A DNA stretch of 64,000 nt from Rhexocercosporidium sp. MPI-PUGE-AT-0058 (lineage: Eukaryota; Ascomycota; Leotiomycetes; Helotiales). Below the pieces are notes generated by a model. It was not told the DNA's origin, searched no databases, and saw nothing but the letters and a program-made list of their open reading frames with translations. Numbering within the stretch: position 1 is the stretch's first letter; each line of letters begins with the position of its first letter. The stretch spans positions 1,674,001 through 1,738,000 of the forward strand of contig JAGTJL010000013.1 in NCBI GenBank assembly GCA_020746875.1. The letters are read 5' to 3'. This document shows positions 47,442-58,108 of the stretch, piece after piece. Position numbers and translations under genes: made by a program.

Positions 47442-48130
47442 ATTCACAGATATCGAGATCTCGAAACAGAAGAATGTAACAAGTATCGATCAAGAAGGAT
47501 GAATATCAAAAATCCCATCTCTTTCCAGAAAAAAAGAAAGTTTTCAAATAACCAAACACCCCAGCACCATATATATAACAATTTTCCTCAGATAAAGTAC
47601 CCTACGACAGATCTACCCAAACCCAGATTATTCTTCCACGATACAATCTGCATGTAAGCTCAACGTACCGCGTGCCTAAACCCCTCCCTACCGCTGCCGG
47701 TATCCCCTTCATCCCCACCACAGACGAGGCTAAACCCCGCTCCCGCTGTTACCCTCCCTTCCTCTCTAGGCCTTTATTCCCTATCATGTGGTTCATAAAT
47801 GCAGAATCAAGACCCCAGACTTCGTCCGCCATCCGAATCTGGTGCTAAATACAGCATTTCGTGGACTTTCTGGTCCAGGAATGGGAAGGTGGCTCACGAG
47901 TCAGGCGTCGATCTATCCTCTCGTCGCATTCGACATCCCCGCTCATCCCCCCCTTCGAGACCCGAAGAGGTAAATAAATGTTGAATAAACGCACCAATCG
48001 CAATCCTCCGTCACTTATCTAACAAGGAAATTTACCAAGAAGGCTGACAGCAAACTGTTCATATAAAGCATTAGCTAAATTGCCACTGCCAAATTTTATT
48101 CTCGGCATGTACCTAGGTAGTGGTGTTCTC
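47442..48130. other. intergenic region between two glycosidase genes
   Basis: This is 689 bases holding the promoter of the galactanase gene and the 3' region of the glucuronidase gene. No gene is seen. A TATA-like tatatataac lies at about 47570-47580, about 130 bases upstream of the galactanase ATG. Confidence 0.45.
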
Positions 48131-49792
48131 TCACTGCAAGAACAATACCAAAGCCTCCGAAGCAGCAACCACAAAACTTGCCTTCCCAGTCACCACAGCC
48201 GTCATCTCAACAACCTCCTGGCCCCCAGCAACACACGTCCCGTCCGTAAATGTCTTCCCTCCAAAGGTAACTACACCCCCGTTATCCACCCTCGTCCCCG
48301 CACTCGCAGCACTCAACCTCTTCGCACTCACACTCGTCCCCGCCAGTCCCTCCAACGCAAAAGTCTGACTTCCCCTCGTCCCACTCCCAGAGTAATAATC
48401 CGAATTATACAACACCATCTTAACCGGTTTCCTCGCCTCATCATAAACAACATAGACAGCATAGTTTGTCGTCCCGCTATCAAGAGCAGAGATGTACTTC
48501 CCACCCGCCATCGCCGCCGTCGCAGCATACGCACCATAGTACGGCGCACCCATACTAAACCTCCCCCACCAGCAATAATAACACAAACCCACCGTCCCAT
48601 GGTGAAAATACGTGCGTTTGATACCCGCATTCGATGCACGAAGCACATAATCCATCGTCCACAGCGCCGCTCCAAAAAGCGGACTTACATCCTTCGCTCC
48701 ACCTCCAGAGACAGAGTTCGTCTCCCCGAGAACATATTCCTTCCCTGTAGTAGCAGCGGCTGCTAAGTCCGCTTTGAAGATGTTGATGTTAGAGGATATA
48801 CCGGCGTGGGACATGAGCCCTGAGACGCTTCCGCCGGGGTAGTTGTGGTGTGCGTAGTTGTGCACGTAAGATTTCACGGTGCTGTTTTGGGTGGCAATTA
48901 GTTCCTCTGCGCCCCATTTTGGGGGCGCTTCATTGTGGTTGCCTGCCTGGATAAGGGATTTGGTGTTCAAGGCGGTGCCGACGTCGAGGATCCAGTTGTT
49001 TTGCGATTTGGCGTCGGCGGCGGGATCCCATGTACCTGCGTTCAGTGCGATGGGTTGACCATCTTTGGTGTAGTCTGCTAAATGTTAGACAATTGTCTAC
49101 TTGTAAGTGAGGTCAATCATGAGAATGTGCCCATACATTCTGGCTCGTTACCAAGCTCAATAGCGAGTAGGTTCTTCATCTTGTCCTTGGCGACCTTTGC
49201 AGCCGCAATTGTATTGGCGATATCATCTTTCCCGCGATTGAGTCCTTGAAGAATGTTAGCAGAAGAATACAAGAAGACTTCCTGGCTGTACTCACCCACT
49301 ACAACGGTCCCAGGATACGTCGCAGCTAAAGACATGAACGAAGATCCAAACGTCAAACTCGCTGGTGCATCAGTCGGAGCAGCCACAGAATACACGACAT
49401 AAGCAGAAGTCGACGCATCGTATTTCGCACGATCCCTACTCATTGTCAACATCCTAAACCTGCCAACTTGATATATCAACTCACTGTGTCGTTCCTCCGA
49501 TTCGAATTGGTGGCCATGTTCCCGTCACTTCCTGGAAGTTCTTAAGGCATTGGTTCGTCGCAGTCACATTCGTGAAGTAAGATGGGAAGGCGAAAAACTC
49601 GAATCTGTCTCCAATTAGACAATATACTTAATAGATATAGGGAAGGATTGAGACTTACGATACTCCTACAGGAGCAGGATCAAGCGTCGCTGCTCCAGTC
49701 GGCGCAGACGATGGCACATTGTAAGTGACCGTAGCTGATTGAGCCAGAACTGGCAACAGGAGCCAAACGACTTGTTTGAAAGACATGAACAT
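48131..49792 (-). CDS. secreted GH79 beta-glucuronidase, four exons
   Basis: The product cleaves terminal beta-glucuronic acid (often 4-O-methylated) from arabinogalactan-protein side chains. The ATG at 49792 gives signal peptide MFMSFKQVVWLLLPVLAQS; the in-frame ATG at 49786 is an equal candidate. The acid/base Glu lies in LLAIELGNEPE and the nucleophile Glu in YVLGETNSV. HHGTVGLCYYCWWGRFSMGAPYYGAYAA is typical of the fungal GH79 barrel, followed by a C-terminal beta domain (ALEGLAGTSVSAKRLSA...GQEVVEMTAVVTGKASFVVAASEA). Introns follow GVS and GNEPE, with another near GGTTQ; whether the gtactcacc at about 49290 is used as a donor is less sure. The product is about 490 residues. It is a tandem neighbour of a GH43 galactanase with a matching substrate. 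Confidence 0.9.
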
Positions 49793-50867
49793 CGTGCAAG
49801 AAGATTGGACAGTTTAAAAAAAGGCAAGAAAAGCGAGATGACTTAGCCGTGGAGTAATATATCTGCCTCGTTCACCACTCCACCTTTCCCGAAAACTCTC
49901 CCACGAGCCAGACCTGCATCATCGTACTTCACAATCCTTACCACAAAACAAGTCTCGGCGATTCTTTAAACCGAAACTCCAATACACAATCTCTTTCGAT
50001 TCGTGGAAAGTCTCACTACCCCAGAGAGTTCTGTTCGAACCTGCATACAAATCGCGGAGAAGAATGAGGGGTAGAGAGAATCCTTGTTCTTAAGTCGGAG
50101 AAGATAGTCAGGGACGTCGGACTTCTCATTGGTGCTGCTAAATGACGGTCCGATGTATCGCGATATCCCCAGATACTTGTTTCTTCGGTAGCACGGTAAT
50201 TGATAAATGGTCGGGGGTATCGGGGACGGATGAACCTTGAGTGGAAGACGGGAGAGACGTGAAGGGAGCATGTGATTTCCATCACCAGACCGACTCTCTT
50301 CTCCGAAGCGAGTAGGTACGTAGATATCGCCCACCTCATGTCTATAGCTGCTGGGTAGGATGAGCGCAGTGCCCAGTGGCTTGATGATATGTGTTATTTA
50401 CGAGAGGAGGCGTCCAAATTGTACGTCAAAACCCCCCTTTCACCCAACAGCACGTGCCACTATTCTATCACGTGATCATCAGCCACGCCCCAAAACCCTC
50501 CGAATAGCAACGACCTTCTTATCAACCAGTTCACTCAGCGGGCCTCAAGCAACCTATATCCAGCCTCGCCAGGCTCTTGCACCAACAAAAATACGTCCTG
50601 GCCCCGAAGTTCATTCCCATTCTCAGCCTTCCTTCGAGGCTCAGCAACCACAGCCTGCACCTGACTCAGCCACCAGCCTGGCAGCCACGGGCGAAGGAAC
50701 ACCAACCAACTTCGTGACGCTGTATATGTATCAAGAACCGCTCCGAAGATCTGAGATGGCTTTTTCTCCCCAATCGATTATTTGGGTTTTCCTGCGTTGA
50801 AACGATCCCCGTATCTCTCCACAATTCGAGATCGTCGTCACGAAAACAACACGGGAATTTAGACGAG
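49793..50867. other. intergenic, no supportable gene
   Basis: It contains the promoter of the glucuronidase gene and that of the first PPxY gene. A minus-strand frame (49966-50334) and a plus-strand frame (50360-50800) are open but lack recognisable domains. The plus-strand frame is Pro/Gln/Ser-rich near its end and might be a short disordered protein, though nothing supports it beyond being open. Confidence 0.4.
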
Positions 50868-51354
50868 ATGGCGGATTTATCGAGACAAGATACAAACACG
50901 CCACAGCCTTTCCACCCCTCAAATCCATTCGCAGACGTAAGATCCCCCTGTTGTCAACTCACTCAACATAGTCTAACAGAAAAACAATCAGTACCCTAGT
51001 TTCCCGCCCCCAGCTTATAACTTCCACATCCGCGACCCTGAAGCCGGTCTCCCACCTCACATCCAATCCCAACACAACTACCCGCACAACGAGCCTATCA
51101 CGCCCCTTAAAATAGTAGCGACAAACAACACCTACCTCCACTCGCCAAACTACCCCCGAAACGTCTCGGCGAACAGGTACTACAAACAGAAAAAGTACAA
51201 TCGCAGGAGGATCCTATGTTTCTGCGTTGCGATAATGGTCATGGTCGTTATTCCGCTTGTCATTTTTGGGACGGTTTTCCATTGGGGGAGGGGGAATAAG
51301 TTTTGTGTTACGTGGAGTGATGGGTCGACGAGTGGGGATTGTTCTGGTGATTGA
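50868..51354 (+). CDS. small PPxY-motif single-pass membrane protein, copy 1 (143 aa)
   Basis: Two exons: 50868-50936 and 50992-51354, with a 55-nt phase-0 intron (GTAAGA...TCTAACAG..CAG). The N-terminal half is Pro/Asn-rich and hydrophilic with PPAY at residues 29-32, the class I WW-domain ligand PPxY. A basic stretch (KQKKYNRRR) precedes one hydrophobic span (ILCFCVAIMVMVVIPLVIFGTVF). The tail carries two Cys around a DGS (FCVTWSDGSTSGDC). By the positive-inside rule the PPxY end is cytoplasmic. Proteins with this layout can bring Nedd4/Rsp5-type ubiquitin ligases to membranes; that role is inference. It is the first of three similar genes in the same orientation. Confidence 0.78.
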
Positions 51355-52153
51355 TTGACGTTCTCTTGGAGTTATCCTTTGACGATTTTGAGTTGAGCAT
51401 AGCGATGGAGTTTCTTGGTGTGGAAGAGAGGCAATGGGGTCGGTGTAAACGGATCGAGGACCTAATAGATAGGGAGGGTGTACATATACCGAAGCATAGC
51501 GAAGGAGTTGTCAATTTTCTTTTGGCATTTCTTGGATGGAGGATATACCAGTACAGCAGTACAGTACATAGCGAGCTCAATCACACAGAAAAGGGAAACC
51601 CTCGCTTAGCGAGCGACCAACCCCCTGAAACCCAACAGTCCCTCAGAAACATAACCTCAAAAAGGACCTCATGTGAAACTCCAACGCATCATCCCACATG
51701 CACGCGCCGCACCCTCTCCCTCTCATCACCACCAACACACAGAAGAAGGAAGAGGCGTACGTTTATGCGATCCAACATGCTGAAAATCCACGACTATCTG
51801 ATTCGTTGATGGATGTTGGAAATTTGTGAGTTGGGAGATGTGCATGTTCGCTCCATTTTTGTGTCAGCCTTGAACATGCGGCCTGAGATGTGAGAGCGCA
51901 TTGGGAATACAAGTAGAGCCGTACATTCGTGACACTTATCGTTCGTAGGCTGACCTTAGGTGTTGTTCTTCGCAAGGACGTCTTTCGCTTAGTCTGCTAT
52001 CACGGATTACTTACCGAAGTCATTTTCTCTGATTGCATTACGACGAGGACGACAAGCTAAGGAAAGCGGACTTTCTACTTCTATCCTTCGGTTCAGAGGA
52101 CAGAAGAAGGATTGGTTCGAAGGACCAAATTCAATAAGTGAAGAACGCAGTCA
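51355..52153. other. intergenic, no supportable gene
   Basis: This is 799 bases. Open frames at 51351-51809 overlap the 3' region of the preceding gene in another frame and lack homology. A short cagtacag repeat (about 51552-51566) is the only local feature. Confidence 0.4.
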
Positions 52154-52627
52154 TGGTCGACCCATTCCCACCCAGACCCGTCATTGCAAAGGTAAACATC
52201 AGCAAACCACTGTTCCTATCGTCACCCACTTCAGCAAAACCATACCATACCATACACTAACTCACCTCACCTCACCCAGGTCGATGCATACATCCCCCCG
52301 ACCACCCCTCCCCTCATCCACAACCCACCACCCTACACCCACCAAAGCCAAGGGCAACACCACGCCCGTAACGCTTCCCACGACATAGAAGCAGGCGATC
52401 CATTCGTCGCCCACAAACCTCTGTCCGACACCGGTGATCCGTTCGCTCGTGGTCCAGTGCCGGCACAAGTACCTCCTCATTATATTCAGCATTCTCAGAT
52501 TGTGCAGGAGAGGCAGGAGAGGGAGAGCTGGTGCATAAATCGGTTTTTGGTGGGACTTAGTATGGTTCTCTTGTTGGTGGGGATTGTGGCTGTTGTTGTC
52601 AAGGTTAGTAGGTCGAATAATCAATGA
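52154..52627 (+). CDS. small PPxY-motif single-pass membrane protein, copy 2 (128 aa)
   Basis: Exons 52154-52192 and 52280-52627, with an 87-nt phase-0 intron. The N-terminal part reads MVDPFPPRP, then has PPPY at residues 29-32, the same position as in copy 1, followed by DIEAGDPF and Pro/Gln-rich sequence. The single hydrophobic span is near the C-terminus (FLVGLSMVLLLVGIVAVVV), and a very short basic tail KVSRSNNQ follows. Unlike copies 1 and 3 there is no cysteine pair after the span and the residues before it (RERESWCINR) are mixed in charge, so topology is less certain. Gene layout and motif position tie it to its two neighbours. Sequence identity is low, so common origin is likely but not shown. 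Confidence 0.72.
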
Positions 52628-53660
52628 TGATGAATGGTAGGGGGAAAAAAGTTAACTTAGATTAGTGGAGTGTCATCTTGAGATGTTTTCCTGATGATGT
52701 GCTGATTTCCCTCCCAATGCTTTCCTTCTCACGAGATTCGCGACACCATTTGGTAGATTCCGAATTACCTCCAAAAATATGCATCAGATCAGCATATATT
52801 AGTTTAAATAAACAAAGCACCCCAACTAATCGTGACCTTAGCCTCTTGAAACCTACCCACTTTGTAATTCATCTCTAGGAACACACGTGATTCATCAAGC
52901 ATCTACCCGATTCAATTTTCCTAAAGTCCATTCGATTTCCCCTGCCTATCCACTCCCTGTCATAGGACAATCCCTTTCGATGGATCTATAATAATGCAGC
53001 ATCATCAACCCCTAAGCGAACCAAAGCGAACCAAAGCCAAGCCAAGCACCAAGCCCGTTCTCAAAATAACTGCCGCCTCGTCTGTATGGGAACGCCAGCA
53101 TCCGAACAGGGTACCACTGCACGCACGCAAGCGCCCCTGGCCCCGGAACGAACCCCAGAATTCTATTCTTTCAGGGCTCCGCCACCCAACCAACGACCCA
53201 GTCAAACACCCCAATCTAAATCTGCCTAAAGCCTACATCAATTAATACTGTCTGCATGTTAGCACAACATTATTTTGGTGGCACTCATATTATTGCTTTT
53301 GATGATACAAGAGAGCGAAGCCTGCCGTTGAAAGTGAATGGCTCGATGCCATCGAGTTGACATTTGGTTTATTAGTTTACATTGTTTTCTTTTCTCGCTC
53401 TCTGGTCTTTCAGCAGGAGAAATTGGGTTTGCAATTCTGTTTCTGATACTGTACTCGTTCTCGGGACACAGCTGTGAGACATCTCGCTTGGTCCTTCGTC
53501 GACTTCATCCGCATATTGGCAGGACATGAAGTAGAAACAACCCGCTACAAGTCACACCTCGCTGGATTTTAGCCGCGAGAGCCGAGCGTACTGTACTCTT
53601 ACCATTCAAGATCCCTCTCGAAAATCTCGTCTTTCTTGGAGTTTTGGTTTTTCTTTCGAA
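52628..53660. other. intergenic, no supportable gene
   Basis: About 1 kb. Frames at 52678-52878, 52994-53245 and 53338-53529 are short, overlap on both strands and have no family or intron support. A repeated agcgaaccaa (53019-53038) is seen. The last 100 bases, pyrimidine-rich, are the leader of copy 3. Confidence 0.4.
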
Positions 53661-54114
53661 ATGGCAGACTCGAGATCTGATGGCCCACTCGTAAGTCACT
53701 CGAGCAACACTCACCTCACTTCACTTGCTTCCTATATTGATACGTAGTTCAAACAATGATTCTGGAGAGTCTGGTTTGAGATCTTGAATGCACTTACTAA
53801 CGGCTCACTAGCTACCACTCCACAAAATGTCCTCCTTTCCCTCCAACAACCCCTTACCACCGCCCTACTCTCCCTCACCCAGCCTCGATCTCGACCCCTC
53901 ATCGCCACTCAAACCATCGCACCTCGCAGCCTCAGACGAACAACGATATCAGAACAACAGGAGGAAAGCCATGATCTGCATCTTCCTTGCAGTCATGCTG
54001 TTAATTGTTGTGCCGTTGGCGGTGTTCAGTGTTATCATCTCGAAGGCGCATTTAAAGGAAGGGTGTACGATGAATGATGGGAGTATTATGGGTGGCGGTG
54101 CGGTCTGTGAATGA
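53661..54114 (+). CDS. small PPxY-motif single-pass membrane protein, copy 3 (110 aa)
   Basis: Exons 53661-53690 and 53812-54114, with a 121-nt phase-0 intron (GTAAGT...TTACTAACGGCTCACTAG). The alternative start at 53827 (MSSFPSNNP) would avoid the intron and still keep the motif, so the first exon is probable rather than certain. PPPY lies at residues 26-29, then a Ser/Pro/Leu-rich stretch, basic QNNRRK, one span (AMICIFLAVMLLIVVPLAVFSVI), and a tail with two Cys around DGS (EGCTMNDGSIMGGGAVC), closely matching copy 1 in order and spacing. This is the clearest evidence that copies 1 and 3 are paralogues. Confidence 0.78.
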
Positions 54115-57100
54115 ACAGAGGGAAGGAATGGGAGGTTTGGGATTGTATTATTTCTAGGGGTATGGAGTTGCATGGCACGGCGTTGATGGCTCAGCTTCGG
54201 GGTTATTGGGACTTGAAATGGGGATTTGACTTTGGACTTCCAGCTTGGGCTGTGAACTTGAGATGTCAACTTAAGGTCTCAGACTTCGAATCTGGTATAT
54301 GAACTTGGGAAGCAAATTTAGGTGATGACCAGGGAACGGCGTTGGAGCTTGCAGAAAACCTGACCTGCATTTAGGAACCAAAAGAGGGGTTAGTAGCAAT
54401 TTTAGGTATTTTGGAGCGTTGCATGCAATCATGCATAGCACTTTTGGAGTCTGAAGGAATGCGAACAACTTGAAATTAGAACTATCTTTTCTAAGTTGTC
54501 GAAGTTCAATATTACTTTGTGATCATCATCATCCAACTCTTGTGAAATGTGTTTGCCTGATGCTTCATGCAGTCATGAAAAGCCTCGGCGAGCCTCACCG
54601 GGCCATAGACTAGTTCGAAGGAATAGTAGCATGAACCAACAACTGTGCCTTTCCCATACCTAAGTTTGCATAATCCTTCATCCTATAAATTCGGTTCACG
54701 CCATCCACAATGGCTTCTAACTACGGACAGTACTTCGTCGTAGAAGCTCCCAAGCCAGTCGATCGTGTTGAAGTCCGTTCCCTGCCACATCAGTACTGTA
54801 CACGAGGTCACCTTCCCAGCTCAATCCAGGAATAGCTGTCCATTTCATTCGATACCGATTCGTTTTTAGGTCCCCACAAACAAATGGTATCGTTGGGTGC
54901 CCGGAATAGCTTAGAAACTCAAAGATCTACATCACTTAGAGGTGACGTGTGAAACAGCGTCTCAGAAAGAACAAACAAATGCCAATCATGGATCCGTTGG
55001 GCCGTTTGTTGGTTTTCAAGATGGAAGGATCCCGCATGATGGGCAGGTCCGGAGAGTCATGCGGGCAAGAGCATTTCCGGGACCGCAGCTACTTGCGTGA
55101 CGATGGGACGAATATGCTCCGAGACTTTCTTGCGTTGAAATGAGGCTGGGAGTTTCATGTTCAATGGAAATGCTTGATATTATTGGGGTGGTTCGGATAC
55201 AGACAGTGTCGTGCTATTCCCGAACGACTTCATTTAAATTTGGTTCCAGGAGATTATCAGCCCAGCGACGATTTTGACTTGGGGTCTAAATCTAAACAAG
55301 GTTGAGTCTGATAAATAGAACCTCTATCCTATACTCTGATAAAGCTGTATGTTTTCCCAGTAACCGAGGCCAACATGCAGTCAAGAGTCAATAACAGCCA
55401 CGAATTAACACCACCGCTCTTCTCCCCCCCCCCCCCCCCCCCAACCCCCAAACCATTTTTTTTAACATCTATTGTGAAATCTGCATGTAATCACATGGTT
55501 GCAACTTAAATCCATGTGCAGTCATCCTGATTATTTAAAGTTCCAGTAAATGGGGACATCGTAGACCCCAAAATTCTCACCTCAGCAAAAGCGAAAGGTT
55601 GCACGAGACTTTCGTATAATGCCAGATGCAGGCAGCATAGTATCATGGGAAACTCAACGCGAAGTGCAGGCGCCACAAGATACCTGACATGAGTAGGGTT
55701 GCATGGAATTGGACCCGAGATTACGAGCCATAAAGTCTCATCTAGTACAAGCAGCATACACCCTCTCGAGGTTTACAAGCATGCGGTAAGAGAGTTTAAT
55801 ACCTTGGAGTAACAAATGTATTGGTGATGTTTCTTAGACGTTGTAAATAATGGTCCGGAATAGCTGTTCCTAACCTCGTCGCAATTTGTAGCTCTCCCCA
55901 GGACAACATGGAAGGATTCCACTTTAAAAAGATGAGCAGAGAAGTGAACCGAATGCTTGGAGCTTGGCAGTCAATTGACAATGACTGCCTACATGCATGC
56001 ATGTTTCAACGTTCTTTAAGATAAGGAAATTCGTGAGCCTCACTTCATGACTGAATTCAACGGGTTCCCGAGAACCGGGACCCGTCTTGTTTACTTCTTC
56101 TCGGCGAATCAAAACGTGCAAGCGGGGTCGTTGAGCTGCCAACGCATGCACTACATCTACACTCACACATGAAATCATCCCATCCCAAAGCTGAAAGAAT
56201 GCAGAAACCCACCAAAAGTCTACTATCGCGTGAGGATAAACTCAATATAGACCAGGGAAAATGCAGGACTTCCAGATCCGCTGCAAGGGGGTCCCGCTAC
56301 AAGGAATCCTCGCTTATCCTAGCCGTCCATCCCATGCTAAAGCGCCTATTTAAAGACACTGTCCCCTTGTGTTCAGCCACTCAAGCATCAACACCCACAC
56401 AGCCTCCCAAAATAGCCGCAGCCTGCCACCGCATCTTCCCCAACCCGAGATTCTCATCATGGGCAATCAAGATCTAAATAGCCGCCGCGGATATCTTTCC
56501 CCCACATCGCTCTATATTTTTTTAGACTTTAAGAACTTTAACCATGTTAATTAAGCCCTCGGGATCCTCGGCTGCTGCTGCGCAGCAGCCTGCGCGTCAT
56601 TCCCTCGAGATTGCCTGCTGGTATTTATGGCTCCATGCAGGGCCCAGCACGACGTGTCAACCCAAATTGAGGCTCGACAGCTCTGAATGCGGTGGCCGGG
56701 GAACGAATAATGACGGCCTGTCTGGGGTCAAGGATCGATAGGGAAGTAAGCTTAGTAGAAATCCCTTGGTGGAACACATTCCAAATGTTCCTGAAGCTTT
56801 CCGGCCACTCATTTCCTGCTTTGTTTCCCCATGTGCTATTCGCGGCTTCGGCTACCGGGAGAGGGAGGCGTTGTTGTGGTTTCCTCCAAGTTTTTGCTTG
56901 GGAACCCCGCGCTGTGCTATTCGTGTCTTCGGCCTTACAATATCGGAGGATGATTCCATGTATTCGCTGTGTATTTTCGGAGTCGAGCTACATCCGAGAA
57001 TACTCGAGAGCATCTAAATCGATATGCTGGTATGAATTCGTCTATACTCTGCTTGTTTGTTTGAGGACTTTGAGATACATAAGCTGGAGGGTATCCGGTG

Positions 57101-57337
57101 GAGTTTGTTTCCTTCATCTTCATCTCATCTCATCATCTCACTCATCATCATTCAAGGAGCTCTCTCCTTATTTCCTACTTCAGTCTTTCATCTGTCTTAG
57201 ATCTCCTACAGTCAAATCGCTTTCTTCATCTCATCTCATATCAGAAGCTTCTCCTATCTCTTTATCGCAGCCCAGCCACATACAGTAAGATCTCTATCCC
57301 ACTCAGCCTTACCCCCATCCTAATTTTCATTCTAGAA
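54115..57337. other. long intergenic stretch with at most gene fragments
   Basis: This is 3.2 kb without a convincing gene. An ATG at 54710 opens 42 codons (MASNYGQYFVVEAPKPVDRVEVRSL) that could be a first exon. About 200 bases on, at 54944-55100, another frame gives VGPFVGFQDGRIPHDGQ, but no intact model joins them. A run of about 19 C lies at 55425-55443. A tgcatgcatgcatg motif lies near 55993. From about 57100 to 57330 the plus strand is CT-rich (many tcatctcatc units), typical of the leader of a strongly expressed fungal gene, and leads into the peptide precursor gene. Confidence 0.45.
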
Positions 57338-58108
57338 ATGGTTTCATTCTCCCGCATTGCTTTCTTGGTCGCTTGTGTTCTTCCAGCAATCCTCGCTGCT
57401 CCAGTTCCAAATGCTGAGCCAGGAAACAAACTCGGCATTGGCGGTGTCTCGACCTTCAAGCCCATCAGACACAACAAGCGTGAGCCGACCCCAGAGGCAG
57501 ATCCAGGGAACAAGCTGGGAATTGGGGGAGTCATGACTTTCAAGCCCATCCGCCACAACAGACGGGACGCCGAAGCAGAGCCTGAAGCAATTATCGAGAC
57601 TCGCGAGCCCGGAAACAAACTCGGCATCGGAGGAGTCATGACATTTAAGCCTATCAGACACAACAAACGTGAAGCCGATGCTGAGGCTTCCCCATCACCA
57701 GAAGCTGAACCAGAAGCTGAAGCGATTGTCGAGGCTCGGGAACCAGGCAACAAGTTGGGGATTGGCGGTGTCTCGACCTTCAAACCTATCCGCCACAACA
57801 AACGCGAAGCCGATGCTGAGGCCTCTCCATCACCAGAAGCTGAATCTGAAGCAGAGGCCATTGTCGAGGCCCGGGAACCAGGCAACAAGTTGGGGATTGG
57901 CGGTGTCTCGACCTTCAAACCTATCCGCCACAACAAACGCGAAGCCGATGCTGAGGCCTCTCCATCACCAGAAGTTGAATCTGAAGCAGAGGCCATCGTC
58001 GAGACCCGCGAACCAGGAAACAAACTCGGCATCGGTGGCGTCTCAACTTTCAAGCCTATTCGCCACAACAAGCGTGAGGCTGAGCTTGAAGCTGAGATTG
58101 AGGATTGA
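57338..58108 (+). CDS. secreted multi-copy peptide precursor with Kex2-type sites, 256 aa
   Basis: The ATG at 57338 (not the upstream in-frame ATG-less extension) gives signal peptide MVSFSRIAFLVACVLPAILA. The rest is six copies of GNKLGIGGV[S/M]TFKPIRHN at residues 29-46, 57-74, 92-109, 137-154, 182-199 and 227-244. Each copy is followed at once by a dibasic site (KR five times, RR once), the cleavage signal of Kex2 in the late Golgi. Each copy is preceded by dipeptides ending in P or A (AP-VP-NA-EP; EP-TP-EA-DP; or R then EP), as trimmed by Ste13-type dipeptidyl peptidase. The last four units repeat every 45 residues. Core codons differ between copies mostly at silent positions, so the peptide is under selection. 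The core has no Tyr, Trp or Cys and is basic. The layout matches fungal Kex2-processed repeat proteins (pheromone-like or RiPP precursors). No UstY-like oxidase was seen nearby. Confidence 0.88.
   Translation: MVSFSRIAFLVACVLPAILAAPVPNAEPGNKLGIGGVSTFKPIRHNKREPTPEADPGNKLGIGGVMTFKPIRHNRRDAEAEPEAIIETREPGNKLGIGGVMTFKPIRHNKREADAEASPSPEAEPEAEAIVEAREPGNKLGIGGVSTFKPIRHNKREADAEASPSPEAESEAEAIVEAREPGNKLGIGGVSTFKPIRHNKREADAEASPSPEVESEAEAIVETREPGNKLGIGGVSTFKPIRHNKREAELEAEIED
57722..58066 (+). repeat. tandem 135-bp coding repeats in the peptide precursor gene
   Basis: Units of 45 codons start at about 57611, 57746, 57881 and 58016. The second and third are nearly identical at DNA level over core and spacer, which points to a recent unit duplication or gene conversion. 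The first two units of the gene are shorter and more diverged, with synonymous changes in the core. Confidence 0.8.

Noticed and set aside
49966..50800. Open frames on both strands upstream of the first PPxY gene
   Set aside because: No domain or splice support; both fall in what should be two promoters.
57338..58108. Alpha-mating pheromone precursor
   Set aside because: The processing layout is similar, but the core lacks the short Trp/Cys/Pro-Gly-Gln-type sequence of ascomycete alpha-pheromones and is longer.
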